From an uncultured Eubacteriales bacterium (lineage in GTDB: Bacteria; Bacillota; Clostridia; Oscillospirales; CAG-272): a DNA stretch of 52,498 bases. The translations under genes and the position numbers were made by a program. Positions 16,859 to 25,260 of this stretch are shown here, piece by piece; position 1 is the stretch's first letter, and each line of letters starts with the position of its first letter. The notes under the pieces were generated by a model. The model had not been told where the DNA came from, searched no databases, and saw only the letters and a list, made by a program, of their open reading frames with translations. Location of the stretch: the NCBI GenBank assembly GCA_900547725.1, contig URHR01000005.1:1-52498 (forward strand), in the 5' to 3' direction.

Positions 16859-17068
16859 TCAAACATCCGAATCACTCAGCGGCGGGAACAGTGTGCACCC
16901 TCTCTTGCGGTACATCAAAATCACGCCGTCCAGATAATCGCACGTCCATCCCAACCGCTCCGCAAGACACGCTCTGCATAAATAGACCTTCGCGCTCTTG
17001 TCTATCAGCTTTCGGTATGCACCGATGTCGATGCTGTCAATCGGCTTTCCGCAGGCTTCGCAACCCAT
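16859..17068 (-). CDS. Small protein with two CxxC motifs
   Basis: 69-residue protein with CEAC at residues 3-6 and CRAC at 31-34, a spacing that suits one bound zinc ion. The middle (AYRKLIDKSAKVYLCRACL) resembles short treble-clef-like proteins seen in Clostridia, but I cannot name a family. ATG 17068 follows the alpha-galactosidase stop by two bases, so the two are co-translated. A DNA- or protein-binding role is only a guess. Confidence 0.55.
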   Translation of the reverse strand: MGCEACGKPIDSIDIGAYRKLIDKSAKVYLCRACLAERLGWTCDYLDGVILMYRKRGCTLFPPLSDSDV

Positions 17069-17070
17069 TG

Positions 17071-18216
17071 TTACGCCTGCTTCGCCAAGCGACACCGATA
17101 CAGTCTGCATCCGTGCGGCTCGACGGTCACGTCAAACACGCCGTTGTGCAGGACGGGGCTTTCCCCGCTCCAGACCTCGCGCGGAATCAGCACACGTCCG
17201 CTTTCGGGCGAAATTCCCATCTCATCAAGCCCGAACACAAAGCGGTATGCGCCCTCGCCCATGTTGAACACGCCGACCGCAAAATCACCGTTTTCCAACA
17301 GGCGCACGAATACGGGCATCTCGTCCGGTCCGCGGTCAAGGGCAATGCGATAGACCTGATTGCAGGCGGAATCCTGATTGATGGCAAGCGCTTCCCGGTT
17401 CTTCAGAATCTCCAACGCTTCGGGCGACGCGCGGCGCAGGTCACAGCCGATCATCAGCGGGGACGCAAACAGACACCATGCCGAGAAATGCGTTCTCTGC
17501 TCGGTCAGCGTGCAGCCGTTCGTTCCGCGCTCGCCGTCGATGAAGCTGTCGCTGTTCATACCGACCACCAACATATCCATATCGTTGAAACACCCGCGCG
17601 AGACATACGGAATCAGCCTTGCCTGCTGTTCGATGATGCTTTTGATAGACGCCCAGCTGTTCTGGATGTCATGTGTGGAGCGCCAGAGGTGCGCGCCCGT
17701 GGTCTTGACCCACTCCTGTGTTTCCTCCATGCCCCACGAGCAGGCGCTAAACACGATGTCCCTGCCGCAGTTTGCCAATGCCGCACCCATGCGGCGATAG
17801 AAATACTTCCCCGCCAACATTCCCGTATGGTAGCAGAAATCGTATTTCAGATAGTCCACGCCCCATTCCGCAAAGGTTTCGGCATCGATATACTCATGCG
17901 CATAGCTTCCGGGATACGCCCCGCAGGTCAGGTTGCCGCAACAGGAGTAAATACCGAATTTCAGCCCTTTGGAGTGGATGTAATCAATCACGGGCTTGAT
18001 GCCGTTCGGGAACTTCTTCCTGTCGGGAATCAGTCTGCCCGCGCCGTCGCGAACCTTTTCCGACCATCCGTCGTCAATCACTACGTAACGGTAGCCCGCC
18101 TCGGCAAGCCCCGCGTCCACAAGAAAGTCTGCCGTTTCACGGAGTAAGCTATCGCTGACATCCGGTCCGAAGGTGTTCCACGTATTCCACCCGAGCGGCG
18201 GTGTATTCTGTATCAT
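17071..18216 (-). CDS. GH27 alpha-galactosidase
   Basis: 381-residue cytoplasmic glycoside hydrolase that releases terminal alpha-linked galactose. The (beta/alpha)8 barrel begins with TPPLGWNTWNTFG and VIDDGW. The nucleophile Asp126 is in YLKYDFC, the acid/base is the Asp of R-x3-D (RSTHD, D183), and CFNDMDML (209-216) is the conserved active-site strand. A beta-sandwich domain closes the protein. ATG 18216 has AAGAGGATAAAAAAC before it; there is no signal peptide, so substrate oligosaccharides must be imported. A hairpin separates it from the surface-protein gene upstream, but readthrough would place it in the AraC-linked operon. Confidence 0.92.
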   Translation of the reverse strand: MIQNTPPLGWNTWNTFGPDVSDSLLRETADFLVDAGLAEAGYRYVVIDDGWSEKVRDGAGRLIPDRKKFPNGIKPVIDYIHSKGLKFGIYSCCGNLTCGAYPGSYAHEYIDAETFAEWGVDYLKYDFCYHTGMLAGKYFYRRMGAALANCGRDIVFSACSWGMEETQEWVKTTGAHLWRSTHDIQNSWASIKSIIEQQARLIPYVSRGCFNDMDMLVVGMNSDSFIDGERGTNGCTLTEQRTHFSAWCLFASPLMIGCDLRRASPEALEILKNREALAINQDSACNQVYRIALDRGPDEMPVFVRLLENGDFAVGVFNMGEGAYRFVFGLDEMGISPESGRVLIPREVWSGESPVLHNGVFDVTVEPHGCRLYRCRLAKQA

Positions 18217-18278
18217 GTTTTTTATCCTCTTTTCTGTATTTTTCCGGTAGATGATTTCGTAAAAGCTTGTATCACACA

Positions 18279-18308
18279 ACAAGCCCTCGGAAAAATCCGA
18301 GGGCTTGT
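18279..18308 (-). terminator. Hairpin between the surface-protein gene and alpha-galactosidase
   Basis: A perfect 12-base stem (ACAAGCCCTCGG with its complement) and six-base loop lies just after the surface-protein stop. No clean T run follows, so it may act as an attenuator or RNA-stabilising hairpin rather than a full terminator. Confidence 0.55.
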
Positions 18309-18339
18309 CGGTCAATCATTCAATCAACCTCAGAGGTGA

Positions 18340-20133
18340 TCAGTCATGTTTTTTGCGGAATGCGAACGCGCCCGCCATTCCGATCATCATCAGAGAGACG
18401 AATCCGACAGAGATGCTGCTTCCGCAACCGTCCTTCTTTTCGTCCTCCCCGCTTGTGGGATTCTTGGCAATCTTATCAAACACCGCCGTATAGGTCGTGT
18501 CCTCGGTCGCGGCTACCAGCTCCTTATCCCAGCCGAGGAACTTGTAGGTGTAGTCATCGTCCTCCGCTTTGGTAGGCTTGCCCTTGTAGGAGGGCTTCAC
18601 GCCTTCCAGATAGGTTTCCACAGTCTCAACGCCGTCTATCACCCACGTAATCCTGAGCTTCGCCTTTGTCTCATACTGCGCCGTGTAGGTCACATCCTCG
18701 GTTGCCTCGGAGATTTCCTTGTCCCACCCCTTGAAAGTGTAAACATGTCGCTCGTCCTGCTCCTTGAGCGTTTCACCCTTGAAGTTGGGCGTTTCACCCT
18801 TCTTGTAGTACTCCACAGTCTCCACGCCGTTCACGCTCCAGGTCACCTTTACCTTGTCAAACGTATCGTACTTTGCGGTGTAAGTCACGTTGGCAGTTAC
18901 AGGCGCCAATTCGGGATCCCAACCCGTGAATACAAACAGCTGTGTGTCGGTCATCGGCTTGTCGGTGCTCCCCTTGAAGCTCGGAAGCGCGCCCTGCGGG
19001 TAAACCTCGGTAGTGGTAACGCCGTTCACGCTCCATGTCACCGTAAAGGATTGCAGTTCGCTGTACTTTGAGCCGTAGCATTGGCTGTTGAGGATGGCTT
19101 CATTGAATTCGTCCGTGCAGGCGTGATAAGTCCACGGTTTTCCGTCGTTGTCAAAATCCACGTCCGCGGCAACCGTAGAATCCATTTCGATCTTTGTCTC
19201 AAAAGCCGTACTGACGTTTTTCAAAGTCCATGTCGCGCCCATCGTAGGGTCATCCGAACCTTTGAAGCGGTAGAGACCGATCGGCTTAAGCGTGACGACC
19301 TCGTCCATAGAACCGCTCGGCTGAATTCTGGAAGCGGAGAGGTCAAAGATCGTGGGATGCGTTGCAAAGTTGCCTTCCGCATAGCCGATCAGACCGCCCT
19401 GATATGCGACTTCACTGTTGCCCTTGATCAGCATGACGCTTTCTTCAACCGTGGTGTTAGTAACCGAAAGATTCATGGTCTTACCCGATTTCCGCTCCGC
19501 CTCGCTCATTTCCCCGTCGTAAACGCCGATCAGCGCGCCCATCGCGCCCTTGCCGCCCTCGATGGAGGTAATGTAACCGTTTTTCAGCGTGCAGTTGTCC
19601 ACGGTGATGTTCTTCTTTGCGTGTCCGATCAGACCGCCGATGCCCGCCTGCCCCCAGATAGGAGCGACAAGCGTGTTGGTACTGCACACAAAGAATCCGT
19701 CAACCGTCAGGTTCTTAATGGTCGCATTCATCGCATACGGAAAAATGCCGCAGGGAACATCGTTCATACGGAATGTTCCCTCCACAATCACGCCGCGCAG
19801 GGTGTGGTTGCCGCCGTCAAATGTGCCGTTGAACCATGCCCAAGTGTCCCGTGTGGTGGAAAGGCGCACCGCGTTCTCATTGGCAAACCAGTCTGCCGCC
19901 GTCGTGTCGTTCAGCGTGATGTCATGCAGCATGGTAATCGTCTTGCCCTCGTAGTTGTTCTTTTCGGTGTAGACCGAGTGGAAGAACGCGATGTAATCGT
20001 CCGCCGTGGAAATGGTGGGATTTGCGTCATTCGGGTTAAAGGTGTTGCTAACGGCATCCTCTGCCGCCGTCGGAACAATCAGCATTGCCAAAATCAGGGA
20101 TAGCATCAGCAGAACAGCAAGAATTTTTTTCAT
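18340..20133 (-). CDS. Secreted surface protein with three B-repeat domains and C-terminal anchor-like tail
   Basis: 597-residue exported protein. It has a signal peptide (MKKILAVLLMLSLILAMLIV then TAAEDA). A beta-helix-like region with GGNHTLRGV, IKNLTVDGFF and GGLIGHAKKNITVDNCTL resembles GLUG/right-handed helix repeats. Three tandem ~65-residue repeats (about 358-560, each TWSVNGV...F.GWD.E...TYTA.Y) resemble Listeria-Bacteroides B repeats. The tail ends GCGSSISVGFVSLMM plus RKKHD, a hydrophobic segment and basic end like a sortase or C-terminal sorting signal but without LPXTG. ATG 20133 follows GGAGGAAGACC. Paralogue of the gene at 31177. It probably binds carbohydrate or cell wall outside the cell. 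Confidence 0.82.
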   Translation of the reverse strand: MKKILAVLLMLSLILAMLIVPTAAEDAVSNTFNPNDANPTISTADDYIAFFHSVYTEKNNYEGKTITMLHDITLNDTTAADWFANENAVRLSTTRDTWAWFNGTFDGGNHTLRGVIVEGTFRMNDVPCGIFPYAMNATIKNLTVDGFFVCSTNTLVAPIWGQAGIGGLIGHAKKNITVDNCTLKNGYITSIEGGKGAMGALIGVYDGEMSEAERKSGKTMNLSVTNTTVEESVMLIKGNSEVAYQGGLIGYAEGNFATHPTIFDLSASRIQPSGSMDEVVTLKPIGLYRFKGSDDPTMGATWTLKNVSTAFETKIEMDSTVAADVDFDNDGKPWTYHACTDEFNEAILNSQCYGSKYSELQSFTVTWSVNGVTTTEVYPQGALPSFKGSTDKPMTDTQLFVFTGWDPELAPVTANVTYTAKYDTFDKVKVTWSVNGVETVEYYKKGETPNFKGETLKEQDERHVYTFKGWDKEISEATEDVTYTAQYETKAKLRITWVIDGVETVETYLEGVKPSYKGKPTKAEDDDYTYKFLGWDKELVAATEDTTYTAVFDKIAKNPTSGEDEKKDGCGSSISVGFVSLMMIGMAGAFAFRKKHD

Positions 20134-20266
20134 GGTCTTCCTCCGTTTTTTGTTTGGTTTTTTCGGGAAATCACCGCACGATCTGGGAACATTCAACAGT
20201 GTGGAAACGGATATCGGCTTCGCATTGTCGCAGTTTGACCGATTCGCTCGGCTTATTTCCACTCTC

Positions 20267-20321
20267 ATTATACCGCAATCCCGCAGGAAAGACAATAGCA
20301 AAATCCGTATGTTTAGTGGCA
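20267..20321 (-). promoter_or_regulatory. Promoter and putative AraC activator site (copy 1)
   Basis: On the minus strand TTGTCT (20290-20295) and TATAAT (20267-20272) have a 17-base spacer and drive the surface-protein gene. A 24-base motif at 20298-20321, read on the minus strand as TGCCACTAAA, one variable base, then ATACGGATTTTGC, ends 2 bases before the -35. The same motif with the same 2-base gap is found at 35880-35903. The weak -35 and abutting site are typical of class II activation by AraC proteins; assignment to the adjacent regulator is inferred. Confidence 0.7.
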
Positions 20322-20336
20322 TTTTTCGTTTTTCCC

Positions 20337-20365
20337 TTGACGAACCGTCCCCTGCGTGGTATAAT
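20337..20365 (+). promoter_or_regulatory. Promoter of the araC-family gene
   Basis: TTGACG (20337-20342) and TATAAT (20360-20365) with a 17-base spacer, 41 bases before the ATG. The putative activator motif lies 15 bases upstream of this -35, so one site could control both divergent genes. Confidence 0.75.
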
Positions 20366-20405
20366 GATTGTGGATATAAAAAACAGAAACGGGAAAAGGA
20401 AAATT

Positions 20406-21269
20406 ATGTACATTTACGAATACGACCGGGACAGAAACAACATTTTCTATATTGCCGTTGAAACGCGCGTTGGCGTGACGATGCACTTTCACAACTGCAT
20501 GGAACTGATCTATGTATTGGACGGCGAGGCGGTCGCGCACATCGACGACGTGACCTATCCCCTGACCTCGGGTCAGCTCTGCGCCGTCTCCTGCTTTTCC
20601 ACGCACTACTACGAAAATCTTCGGGACGGGCAATACATGGTCTGTCTCGTTCCCCGCCGCTATTTCCGCGACTACGAGTCCATCTTCAATGTCAACAGTT
20701 TCCGCACCCCCATTGTGGACGACATCGGAGACAAACCGTTTCTGAACATTCTGCGCATCATGGAGAACATCATAAACGACCGCAACGTGTTCGGCGAGCC
20801 GATGAGCAACGTGACCGAGCGCTACCGCGAAACACAACTGTATTTTCTCAGTTCCTATCTTGTCAATCTGCTCATTAACCATTGCGGACTGCATGAGCGC
20901 CACCGCATTTCCTCGCTCGTTGCGGACGCGGTGCGCATCATCGAAAACAACTTCAAAGGAAATCTGACCACGGCTGATATCTGCAAGAAAACGGGATGCT
21001 ACCAGAAGAACCTTTCCCACCATTTCAAAAAGACCATGAATATGTCGATCATCAACTATATCGAGCGGACACGTGCGCTTGAGGCGGCGAGACTTCTCAA
21101 CACCAATCCCAAAATGACCGTTGAAACCGTCATGCTGGAATCGGGATTCAAAAGCAACCGCAGCTTCCTGCGCCATTTCAAAAATATTTACGGCTGTACG
21201 CCGACCGAATACAAGAACCGGCAAAACAGTCACCTCACAGACGCCGAAAGCCAAAAAGCCCCTCAATGA
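20406..21269 (+). CDS. AraC-family transcriptional regulator
   Basis: 287-residue cytoplasmic regulator. The N-terminal cupin-like sensor domain shows HFHNCMELIYVLDG (about residues 27-40). The C-terminal DNA-binding domain has two helix-turn-helix units: LTTADICKKTGCYQKNLSHH near 185 and TVETVMLESGFKSNRSFLRH near 237, followed by the signature GCTPTEYK. AraC regulators of this type sense a sugar or oligosaccharide and activate utilisation genes. The start at 20406 has AAAAGG upstream; longer versions would run through the promoter. It diverges from the surface-protein gene and its stop overlaps a decayed glycosidase gene by four bases. Confidence 0.92.
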   Translation: MYIYEYDRDRNNIFYIAVETRVGVTMHFHNCMELIYVLDGEAVAHIDDVTYPLTSGQLCAVSCFSTHYYENLRDGQYMVCLVPRRYFRDYESIFNVNSFRTPIVDDIGDKPFLNILRIMENIINDRNVFGEPMSNVTERYRETQLYFLSSYLVNLLINHCGLHERHRISSLVADAVRIIENNFKGNLTTADICKKTGCYQKNLSHHFKKTMNMSIINYIERTRALEAARLLNTNPKMTVETVMLESGFKSNRSFLRHFKNIYGCTPTEYKNRQNSHLTDAESQKAPQ

Positions 21270-21540
21270 AGCAAACCCAACGCAACCTGATTCCCGTTTG
21301 CCCCAACCCATCCCCCGATTATTACTGCACGTGGCAAACGCAGCTTTACGCCACCTCTGACGGGAAACCCGAAGCGCAACGCCGCATTCTCGGAGAGAGA
21401 GACCGCCTATGAAATCACCGACGCGGTTCTGCGCGCGGGCGATCGACTCGTCATTCCCGGGCAGTGCGACCGCGAAATCGGCACAGAGGCACCCCCGCAA
21501 ACGATACCTCCGAACCGGGCGTTGTAATCCGGATTGAAGA
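21266..21540 (+). pseudogene. Decayed glycosidase-like gene translationally coupled to araC
   Basis: ATG 21266 overlaps the araC stop (ATGA). The first frame reads MKQTQRNLIPVCPNPSPDYY and on to QLYATSDGK, which looks like the start of a secreted-sugar-processing enzyme, then meets a stop near 21410. A second frame reads AYEITDAVLRAGDRLVIPGQ and a third DTSEPGVVIRIEENRQ, both reading like the C-terminal beta domain of the same enzyme. The simplest reading is a large internal deletion plus frameshifts. The family is inferred from memory of similar termini and is not certain. Confidence 0.5.
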
Positions 21541-21560
21541 AAACCGACAAATCGACTCAA

Positions 21561-21596
21561 AGCCCTCCGAAGCCAAATGGCTTCGGAGGGCTTTTT
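21561..21596 (+). terminator. Rho-independent terminator after araC and its pseudogene
   Basis: A 14-base perfect stem (AGCCCTCCGAAGCC with its complement) with an AAAT loop ends in TTTTT on the plus strand, between convergent araC and the solute-binding gene. Confidence 0.85.
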
Positions 21597-21602
21597 GTGT
21601 TT

Positions 21603-23048
21603 TTATTTCAACTTGGTAATAAAGTCGTTCAGTTCCTGAATAATCGTTTCACGGTAAGAACCGATCGCCGTCGAAGCACTCGTGCCGGGCGTCAGACCGA
21701 CAAAGATATACCGCACATCGACGTAGAAATCCGTCGTCCAACCGTACAGCAACCCCGTTTCAAAGCATCTGGTATCGCGGATGATGTTCAGCATCTCCAC
21801 CGAATCGGGCGTTCCGAGCGACTTGTAGGACAGACTGCTGTCGTAGTACACGGGAAGCAGATCCTTGTAACTCAGATATGCCATCGTATCCAGAATTCTG
21901 CCGGTTGCTTCGCCTGCCTTGTTCGTATTGGGAATCACAAGCAGAGGCGCAAGATAGTTGACGTTGGAATAGTAGGTCTCCTGCTTGTCGTCGTACATCG
22001 GAACGGGAAGAATTCCGTAATGGATTCCCGCCGCACGGAACGCCGAAGTCGCCTTGATCTCGATTCCCGCAAACAGCGAACGCTTTGCCGCAAAGATGTC
22101 CTCATAGTGGAAGCCTTCCTCCTGCGCGTGAACCAGTTTTCCGGGAGTATGGAACGCCGTTGCGTAGCGCTCCACCACATCCAGAAACTTCTGCCCCTCC
22201 CCCGTGAAGGTGGGATTTCCGATATCATCCTTCTGCGTGAGGAAACAGCCCGCGCCGTTCAGTCCGGCTGCGGCATAGTTGTTGTAGGTCACAAAGCCGA
22301 GAATACAGTCCGTGTCCTCGGAGTAGGTGTAAGAACCGTCCGTATTGGACTGCATCCCGTCCTCCGCCATCTCAAACATCTTTTCCATTGTCCACTGTTT
22401 GCCCCTGACCAATTCGTAGGGGTTCTCCATATCCAGTGTGGAAATGCGATCCAGATTGACGGCAACGCACCATGTCAGCTCAAACGCCGTAACCGAAATG
22501 TCGCTCTGGGCGTAATACAACGTGGAAGAACCGCCGAACTGGGACGCCTCGCGAATTTTCTGCCCCCACCACGGCTCGTAAATCTGAACCTCATTCATTT
22601 CGGAAAAATCGTTGAGGAGTCCCTCCCCGATCAGCGTTGCCACCGAAGAGCCGACCACGTAAGCCGCGTCAACCGTGCTGTCCCCGCCGAAGCACTGGGT
22701 TCTGACGTACTCGCCGGTTTCGTAGATGTCCCGATTGATGCACTTGATGACCACGTTGTAGAGCGTTTCCACCTTGACGTTCCGCGAATACACCGCGTCG
22801 GATACCTCGTCGCCCGTCTCTCCCGCTTCGGGTGCGAGCGCAGTTTTCATGCCCCATCTGTTCTCGTCGCATTGCAGAAAGGTAAAGCCCTCGCCCTTGT
22901 AGTCCAGACTCCCGTAGTCGTAGCCATCGCTTGTGTCCAGTTCAATCGTTTCGCGCGGTTTGTCGCCGCGCCCTTTGCCCTTGCAGGCGGAAAGCGGCAG
23001 CAGACACGCAAGCAAAGCCAACAGCATTGCCAAAAGTTTGATTTTCAT
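21603..23048 (-). CDS. Extracellular solute-binding lipoprotein (sugar ABC type)
   Basis: 481-residue lipoprotein with signal peptide and lipobox LSAC (acylated Cys22). The mature part has the two-lobe pattern of carbohydrate ABC transporter binding proteins, for example VDAAYVVGSSVATLIGEG, FELTWCVAVNLDRIS and FGLTP-like C-terminal helices. It should sit on the outer face of the membrane and capture a sugar or oligosaccharide. ATG 23048 has GGAGG six bases upstream; the ATG six bases earlier is too close to it. No permease or ATPase genes are found in the window, so the rest of the transporter must be encoded elsewhere. It is the last gene of the long minus-strand locus. Confidence 0.82.
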   Translation of the reverse strand: MKIKLLAMLLALLACLLPLSACKGKGRGDKPRETIELDTSDGYDYGSLDYKGEGFTFLQCDENRWGMKTALAPEAGETGDEVSDAVYSRNVKVETLYNVVIKCINRDIYETGEYVRTQCFGGDSTVDAAYVVGSSVATLIGEGLLNDFSEMNEVQIYEPWWGQKIREASQFGGSSTLYYAQSDISVTAFELTWCVAVNLDRISTLDMENPYELVRGKQWTMEKMFEMAEDGMQSNTDGSYTYSEDTDCILGFVTYNNYAAAGLNGAGCFLTQKDDIGNPTFTGEGQKFLDVVERYATAFHTPGKLVHAQEEGFHYEDIFAAKRSLFAGIEIKATSAFRAAGIHYGILPVPMYDDKQETYYSNVNYLAPLLVIPNTNKAGEATGRILDTMAYLSYKDLLPVYYDSSLSYKSLGTPDSVEMLNIIRDTRCFETGLLYGWTTDFYVDVRYIFVGLTPGTSASTAIGSYRETIIQELNDFITKLK

Positions 23049-23120
23049 ATCCATCCTCCGTTAAGTTTTTATGATACGACTGAAGCACCCGGTCGGATCA
23101 ACAAATGAATTCCGTCGCGC

Positions 23121-25256
23121 TTACAGAAGCCGCACGGTCACGCTGTTGTCAGTCAGGCAGTCCCCACCGACGAAGACCTCAAATTCGCCCGTCTCCAGCA
23201 CAGACTCGCCTGTTTTGCTGTAGTACATCAGTTCCCGTGTACCGACTTCAAAAACGACCGTTTTCCGCTCTCCAACACAGAGCGATACCCGCTGAAAGCC
23301 CTTCAGCTCCCGCAACGGGCGGCACATCCGCGCAACCTTGTCGTGAAGATAAAGCTGTACGACCTCCACCGCATCCCGTCCGCCGAGGTTTTCCACCTCT
23401 GCCGTGACCCGAAAGGCCTTTCCTGCTCTGACCTCCCGAACCGTCATGATTGGTGTCTCGCATTTCGGCGTGCCGTAACGCACGTCCGAATATGTCAGAC
23501 CGAAGCCGAACGGATAATAGGGCGATGCAAGGCTGTCCCTGTAGCCCCCGGGCATACTCTCCCCGTAATAGGAATTGACCTCATGCCCGCTTGAATAGCA
23601 GTTATAATACAGCGGTAGATGCGTTGCCAGACGCGGGAAGGTTACGGGTGTTCTGCCCGAAGGGGAACGATCCCCGAAGAGCAGATCCGCCGCCGCATTT
23701 GCCGCTTCACAGCCGCCGTGCCACGCATACAGAATTGCATCGAACTGTTCCGCGATTCCCTGCATGGCAATCGGTCTGCCGTAGAAGAACACACCAACGA
23801 TCTTTTTTCCAAGCGCTCTTGCACGCCGCAGAAGGAAACGCTCGTAATCGGAAATCGTAATATCGGAAATACAGGCGTTCTCCCCCGTGCTGTAGTGATC
23901 CTCGTAAAAGGCAAGCACCACAACATCAGCATCTGTCCGATTCGATTCGCAATTGCGGTCGTAGTGCAACTGTTCTGGGCGCGTCACCTTTTCCTGCATG
24001 GCTTCATAGAAATTTACGGTCTTGGACGCGTCCCCGTCCAGCGACCAGCTTCCGTGCAGTCCCCGACGCTCCTCTGCGCCTTCGCCGACCAGAAGCAGGC
24101 TTGTATCTTTTGCAAGCGGAAGCAGACCGCCCTCGTTTTTCAAAAGCACCGCCGCCTCCCCTGCAAGCGCACGGGCACTTTCGCGGTGCGCGCCGAGATC
24201 AAGCGTCCGACGCGCGCAATACGGCACTTCAAACAGCCCCTTGGCGAATTTGACCCGCAGAACCCGCCGCACGGCAAGGTCGACCGTGGCCTCCGAAAGC
24301 CGCCCCTCGCGAACCGCCCGCTCGCCCTCGTTCAGGTAGCAGAAGTCCGCCATATCCATGTCGACCCCCGCGTCAAGCGCCAGTGCCGCCGCCTCGCAGT
24401 CGTCCGCCGCCACACCGTTGCGGATCAGCTGATGAATTGCAGCGTAATCGGAAACAACCATTCCCTCAAAGCCGAGCTTTTCCCGCAGAATTTCGGTCAG
24501 GCAGTGACGGTTCGCGCTGACAGGCTCGCCGTTGAGGTCGTTGAAGGAGGACATCACTGTGGTCACGCCCGCTTCAATCGCCTCACGGAATGCGGGCAGA
24601 TAGAAATTGTACAGCCCGTAATCCGAAATTTCCGTGTGGCAGTAGTCGCGTCCGCCCTCCGCCGCGCCGTAGCCGACAAAATGCTTTGCACAGGCAAGCA
24701 CGCTGCCTGCACAGTCAGTCCCATCCCCCTGAAAGCCTTCCACAACAGCTCTTGCCATCTGTGCGCCGACATACGGGTCCTCGCCGCCCCCCTCGATAAT
24801 CCGTCCCCAGCGCGGGTCGCGGGAAAGGTCCAGCATGGGAGCAAAGGACTGATGCACGCTATCGTTTGCTGCCTCCTCCGCAATTTCGCGGTAGCAATGC
24901 TTTACCAGCTCGGGGTCAAAGGCTGCTGCCATCGCAAGCGGAATTGGGTAAACCGTCCTGTGCCCATGGATTACATCCCTGCCGAAGAGCAACGGAATTC
25001 CGTGTGGGCTTTCCTCCACTGCAATCCGTTGTAACTCGTTGTAGAAAGAGACATCAATCTCCCCCTGTGGCGTGTTTCCCGCCGTAGAGCCGACCGACAT
25101 CAGAATCGAGCCGATCTCGCCGCGACGAACCGCCTCGCGCAATTCCTCAGCGCGGTCTGCCTTCACAGTCTCTGCCTGTGTCAATTGCCCTAACTTCTCC
25201 CGCAGGGTCATCCGCTCCAGGAGTTCGCTGATACGATCTTCCCATTCAAGCCGCAT
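23121..25256 (-). CDS. GH3 beta-glucosidase/beta-xylosidase-like enzyme
   Basis: 711-residue glycoside hydrolase of family 3, removing terminal beta-linked sugars. The N-terminal TIM barrel carries GRDVIHGHRT, KHF (191-193) and the nucleophile Asp270 in MVVSDYAA. The (alpha/beta)6 sandwich and a C-terminal fibronectin-III-like domain (ELKGFQRVSL...) follow, so the architecture is complete. There is no signal peptide, hence cytoplasmic action on imported oligosaccharides. ATG 25256 lies two bases after the epimerase stop, and GGAGG inside the epimerase end serves as ribosome site. The exact sugar (glucose or xylose) cannot be told. Confidence 0.92.
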   Translation of the reverse strand: MRLEWEDRISELLERMTLREKLGQLTQAETVKADRAEELREAVRRGEIGSILMSVGSTAGNTPQGEIDVSFYNELQRIAVEESPHGIPLLFGRDVIHGHRTVYPIPLAMAAAFDPELVKHCYREIAEEAANDSVHQSFAPMLDLSRDPRWGRIIEGGGEDPYVGAQMARAVVEGFQGDGTDCAGSVLACAKHFVGYGAAEGGRDYCHTEISDYGLYNFYLPAFREAIEAGVTTVMSSFNDLNGEPVSANRHCLTEILREKLGFEGMVVSDYAAIHQLIRNGVAADDCEAAALALDAGVDMDMADFCYLNEGERAVREGRLSEATVDLAVRRVLRVKFAKGLFEVPYCARRTLDLGAHRESARALAGEAAVLLKNEGGLLPLAKDTSLLLVGEGAEERRGLHGSWSLDGDASKTVNFYEAMQEKVTRPEQLHYDRNCESNRTDADVVVLAFYEDHYSTGENACISDITISDYERFLLRRARALGKKIVGVFFYGRPIAMQGIAEQFDAILYAWHGGCEAANAAADLLFGDRSPSGRTPVTFPRLATHLPLYYNCYSSGHEVNSYYGESMPGGYRDSLASPYYPFGFGLTYSDVRYGTPKCETPIMTVREVRAGKAFRVTAEVENLGGRDAVEVVQLYLHDKVARMCRPLRELKGFQRVSLCVGERKTVVFEVGTRELMYYSKTGESVLETGEFEVFVGGDCLTDNSVTVRLL

Positions 25257-25260
25257 CCCG

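Noticed and set aside
1..17000. Intact prophage or ICE
   Set aside because: There are no capsid, terminase, relaxase or conjugation genes, only an integrase stub.
16792..18147. 451-codon plus-strand frame
   Set aside because: Shadow of the GH27 alpha-galactosidase, whose catalytic residues are intact on the minus strand.
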